Source: Typhlomys cinereus (taxonomy: Eukaryota; Chordata; Mammalia; Rodentia; Platacanthomyidae). From it: a stretch of 64,000 nucleotides of DNA. Positions 60,980-64,000 of this stretch are shown piece after piece. A model generated the notes under the pieces. That model worked only from the letters and a program-made list of their open reading frames with translations, was not told where the DNA came from and searched no databases. The stretch covers positions 9,329,565 through 9,393,564 of the forward strand of contig JALPQD010000044.1 in the NCBI GenBank assembly GCA_023101885.1, written 5' to 3'. Within the stretch, counting starts at the first letter, position 1. The number at the start of each line of letters is the position of its first letter. The position numbers and the translations under genes are program-made.

Positions 60980-61849
60980 CAGATGCTGTCTTTTTTTATC
61001 AATTTTTTTTTATTTTTATTTTTTCCACTCATACAAACTTAATATGTACCCGGTCCCCTCCCTCCTCCACCCCTCCCCAGATCCCATTGCTCCCTCCCCC
61101 CTTTTCTCCTTCCTTTACCCTCCTCCCTCCCTTTCTCCCAGTGCCCCCTTTTCCCCCAATCCCTGGAGCATCCTTTAGTGTGAATGTCAAACTTCCCTCT
61201 GGGTCCTCCTCTCTGATGAGGTGTAAGGACTTAGTAGCATTGCCTAGATCCCTTTCTTGTGCACCACTTTAGTATGGGAACACTATTGTGACTGCTAATC
61301 CTTTGCCTCTAAGAATCCTAGTGCCTGTGATCCATGCTAGACTTTGGGGGGGGGGGTCATTGATATGTTGGTCATTGCGCAGGTCATGCAAAGTCCTATT
61401 GTGGTTACTTTGGCCCTACCTTGTGTGGAGTATCTTGTATATCGTTGCTCCTCCCCATCTTTAGGCTCTTACAATCTCACCGCCCCCTCTTCCACAAATT
61501 TCCCTGAGCTTTAGGATGGGGAGAGATTAGGCTGGTCTGGTTTCAGGTGATTAATGTAGGTGCTCTGATGTTCTGAATTATGGTTTGTTGTTTTTTTCAG
61601 TTTTGCTGTTCCTGCACCACCCTTGGCTCCATCCTGATTGGTATAGATTGGTATAGGATGTAATCTTTTAGCCAAAGATAGAAGGCTGTTAAAATAGAGT
61701 CTTACTATACAAATAGAGTTAGATGGAATAAGAGTAGGAGACAGAGGGGGGGCAGTCTCCCATTTGCAGGATGGTTATCATCTATCTGCCAGACTCTATG
61801 CTCTACCTGACTGGGGAGATCAATCCCCCCCCCACCCAGATGCTGTCTT
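60980..61849 (-). mobile_element. L1 3' UTR insertion, 844 bp
   Basis: A minus-strand L1 3' UTR with a perfect 13-bp target duplication CAGATGCTGTCTT at 60980-60992 and 61837-61849. The tail is at 60993-61025, the C/T-rich tract at 61053-61165, then the least altered 3' UTR of this subfamily. A G run (61347-61356) and a C run (61826-61833) are homopolymers in it. Confidence 0.94.
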
Positions 61850-62124
61850 GATGACTCTCTTCTCTCTGGAGTTGGTGGAACCTAGTGGTTTGTAAAATTA
61901 ATATATTCCAGAAGATTTTACCTGATTATTATAAAGATGTTTCCTAAAATACAGAGGTGGACAATGAATGGCTATTAAGAAAACTGAAAGCCCAAAACAA
62001 TTTATCTCTGTACTTGTAACATTCCAATTCTCCGCAGTCAATCAACATTGTAGAATTTTTAGCATAACTGTACTTTTTTCTGAGAAATTTGATTTCCATA
62101 ACCATACAAATAATACTTATTTTT
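61850..62124. other. Intergenic DNA, nothing recognised
   Basis: No repeat or gene was recognised. Confidence 0.4.
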
Positions 62125-62235
62125 AAAGCACTCAGGTTTCATTGTGTATCCCAGGCTGGCCTGGAACACTCAGTGACACTCCTACTTCCAGATACTGAGT
62201 CTGGCATTTCAGAACTGTAATGCCTGATTCAAAGA
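62125..62235 (-). mobile_element. Degenerate B1-like SINE, antisense
   Basis: TTTCATTGTGTATCCCAGGCTGGCCTGGAACACTCAG, then GACACTCCTACTTCCAGATACTGAGTCTGG, is the antisense of rodent B1. B1 is restricted to rodents, so it supports the host assignment. Confidence 0.7.
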
Positions 62236-62466
62236 AATCATCTACTTACAGTGTTATTTTTTGTTTTATTCAAAAATTTAATAGCATTTAGTGTAGTCAA
62301 TGAAATTAAATATGTTATTTAACAGATAAGATCAGTCTTTTTCCCATTCCCCAAAGCAATCACATTTAGTCATTGGGAATATTTTTATATAGTTTTGTTT
62401 CTATTCTGTGTGTGTATATTTTTCCTGTTATATTTGTTAATATTTGAATTTCTTAAATGATACAAA

Positions 62467-62468
<2 letters not shown>

Positions 62469-62520
<52 letters not shown>
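62469..62520 (+). repeat. (TG)n microsatellite, left of SINE
   Basis: About 25 TG units, running up to a TATG-interrupted end and then a SINE. Confidence 0.97.
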
Positions 62521-62523
<3 letters not shown>

Positions 62524-62534
62524 ATATGTGTGGA

Positions 62535-62771
62535 GGGGCTGGAGAGATGGCTCAGGAGTTAAGCCTCTGCCTTGCAAGCAGAGGGTCCTGATTTCGGATT
62601 CTAGATCCCACCTACAAACACCCGCACTTCTGGTCCTGGTGGGCGGGGCCTGTGAATCCCGGGGCAGAGCAAAAAGGAGGTAGAGGCAGTCCACGATGAT
62701 TCTCGAATTCGAATTCACCCTTGGTTCTACACATACACACACACACACACCACACTCACACACACAATTGA

Positions 62772-62775
<4 letters not shown>
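62535..62775 (+). mobile_element. tRNA-derived SINE, variant I, within TG array
   Basis: The head is at 62535 (GGGGCTGGAGAGATGGCTCA), the variant I body has a small deletion near 62625, and CA-rich sequence and CACAATTGAAT end it. A (TG)n array lies on both sides (62469-62520 and 62777-62819), so the SINE seems to have landed inside a preexisting TG array. Confidence 0.92.

Positions 62776-62776
<1 letters not shown>

Positions 62777-62819
<43 letters not shown>
62777..62819 (+). repeat. (TG)n microsatellite, right of SINE
   Basis: About 21 TG units following the SINE tail. Confidence 0.97.
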
Positions 62820-62822
<3 letters not shown>

Positions 62823-63925
62823 GAGTAATTGCAAGAAGAATTTATTGGGGAATAAAGAGAACAGACTGTATTCTGAATCCAATATGAAAAAGTGGCAATT
62901 TATGATCAGGGATCAATGGTGATGAATAGATGAAAAGTTACTAAAAAGCAACAGCAAGAGATAAGAGGATTATAGCTAAACTGAATTAACAGGATACTTT
63001 CTGGAGTTTATTATTGTTAAGGCAAATGTGATCATGTTATTGGGATTTTTAATATGCCTTAGAGACATGACAATCTTGTTTCTAGACACACATCCCCCAT
63101 ATGCTAAGTAAAGATAAAAGTGACAGTGAAAGATAGAATAATTGATTCAATATGGCCACATTGGGAAAAAGAATAAGTAAAGGAATCTAGTTTCCTTCAG
63201 TTCTGTCTTCAGAATTCCAAAATGACACATGTAAATAGATGATTAAGATATGGTCCTACAGACTATTGATGATTAATCATTGTCTTGGATCCAGTCCATC
63301 CTACAAGACAGTCCAGTAAGTTGTCAGTACTGTGTGCCAAGTATTGTGAAATAGAAGACGTGTATGGTATATCCTTTGAATTTTATCATTATATAAATTA
63401 GAGAAATAAAATGTACTTCCAACTTAAAAATGGCAGTTTGCATTGTAATATAAACGTACAATCACTGATCTGGGTCTGGGATCTGCTTCACATCTGTAAA
63501 GTAGGAAAACTATCACTTTTTTTGTTTTTGATAATAGCAAAAGAGATAAGACTGTATATTTTATGGTTTTTTATTTATTTATTAATAAAAGTTTGTTGGA
63601 AAACAGCCATAAACATTCATTCATGTATTGTTTATAGATGCCTGTATACTGTAGTAGGACAGTCCAATAGATTACAGGCAGATAATATGATCACCAGCTA
63701 ATTCAAAATTATTTTACCTTTGATCTTCATACCACCAATAATCAGTGTGAGTCCAAAGCTTTGATATGGTAAATAGGATGAAGTCTATACTTAGACAATT
63801 GAAAATAGATATGGAAACTGACAATACTACAGCAGGATTCCTTTACAAAACTATCCCCACAGTTCCTGAATAGTTTGCTTCCCTTTGGCTACTACATTAA
63901 CCAAGATGATTCTCGATTGTGTAGA
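62820..63925. other. AT-rich intergenic DNA
   Basis: No gene or clear mobile element was found. The 96-codon open run at 63411-63701 is AT-biased and has no recognisable product. Confidence 0.4.
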
Positions 63926-63927
63926 AG

Positions 63928-63935
63928 AGAGAAAC

Positions 63936-63966
<31 letters not shown>
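63928..63966 (+). repeat. (GA)n microsatellite
   Basis: GA units with a few extra A residues, near the right edge of the window. Confidence 0.95.
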
Positions 63967-64000
63967 CTAGGAATGTAATTCTGTCTGAATGCATCTTTAG

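Overview
The window looks like rodent intergenic DNA from a single chromosome segment. I find no intact host protein-coding gene, tRNA, rRNA, CRISPR array or bacterial-type operon. The rodent call rests on repeat content: degenerate B1-like, B3/B4-like and ID-like SINEs, several L1 subfamilies with G-rich 3' UTRs, and at least eight copies of a tRNA-derived SINE of about 270 bp with a CA-repeat and AATAAA-type tail. That SINE looks specific to one rodent lineage, which I cannot name. Codons are open only by chance or inside decayed mobile elements and retrocopies.

Layout. 1-13.3 kb holds L1 3' ends, an EIF1 retropseudogene (minus strand, 1.94-2.45 kb), a recent 252-bp direct duplication, and an L1 insertion (8.66-10.72 kb) interrupted by a SINE. 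13.30-23.26 kb is an ERV-L class provirus on the minus strand, with two LTRs, a 5-bp target duplication (ATTTT), a tRNA-Leu-type primer site, decayed gag and pol regions and no env. A processed copy of ZNF330 (NOA36), about 2.9 kb long, sits inside its gag region with its own 12-bp target duplication. 23.3-36.4 kb holds short L1 tails, SINEs, a polypyrimidine tract, a probable ERVK-type LTR and another ERV-L gag fragment. 36.4-41.9 kb is a head-to-head L1 cluster with two SINEs and a small templated insertion. 41.9-52.2 kb holds old SINEs, an L1 carrying a SINE at the same site as the 9.9-kb one, and three more SINEs. 52.9-54.9 kb is non-repetitive with one unexplained open segment. 55-64 kb holds an L1 ORF2 fragment split by an unidentified retrocopy, two L1 3' ends, and microsatellites.

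The layers can be ordered from nesting: ERV-L and old L1/SINE remnants first, then the retrocopies, then the younger L1s and SINEs, and last the 252-bp duplication and the templated insertion. I see no convincing new functional system. The most unusual observations are the repeated use of one nucleotide position in L1 ORF2 by SINE insertions, the templated repair scar, and the unexplained open segment near 54.3 kb.
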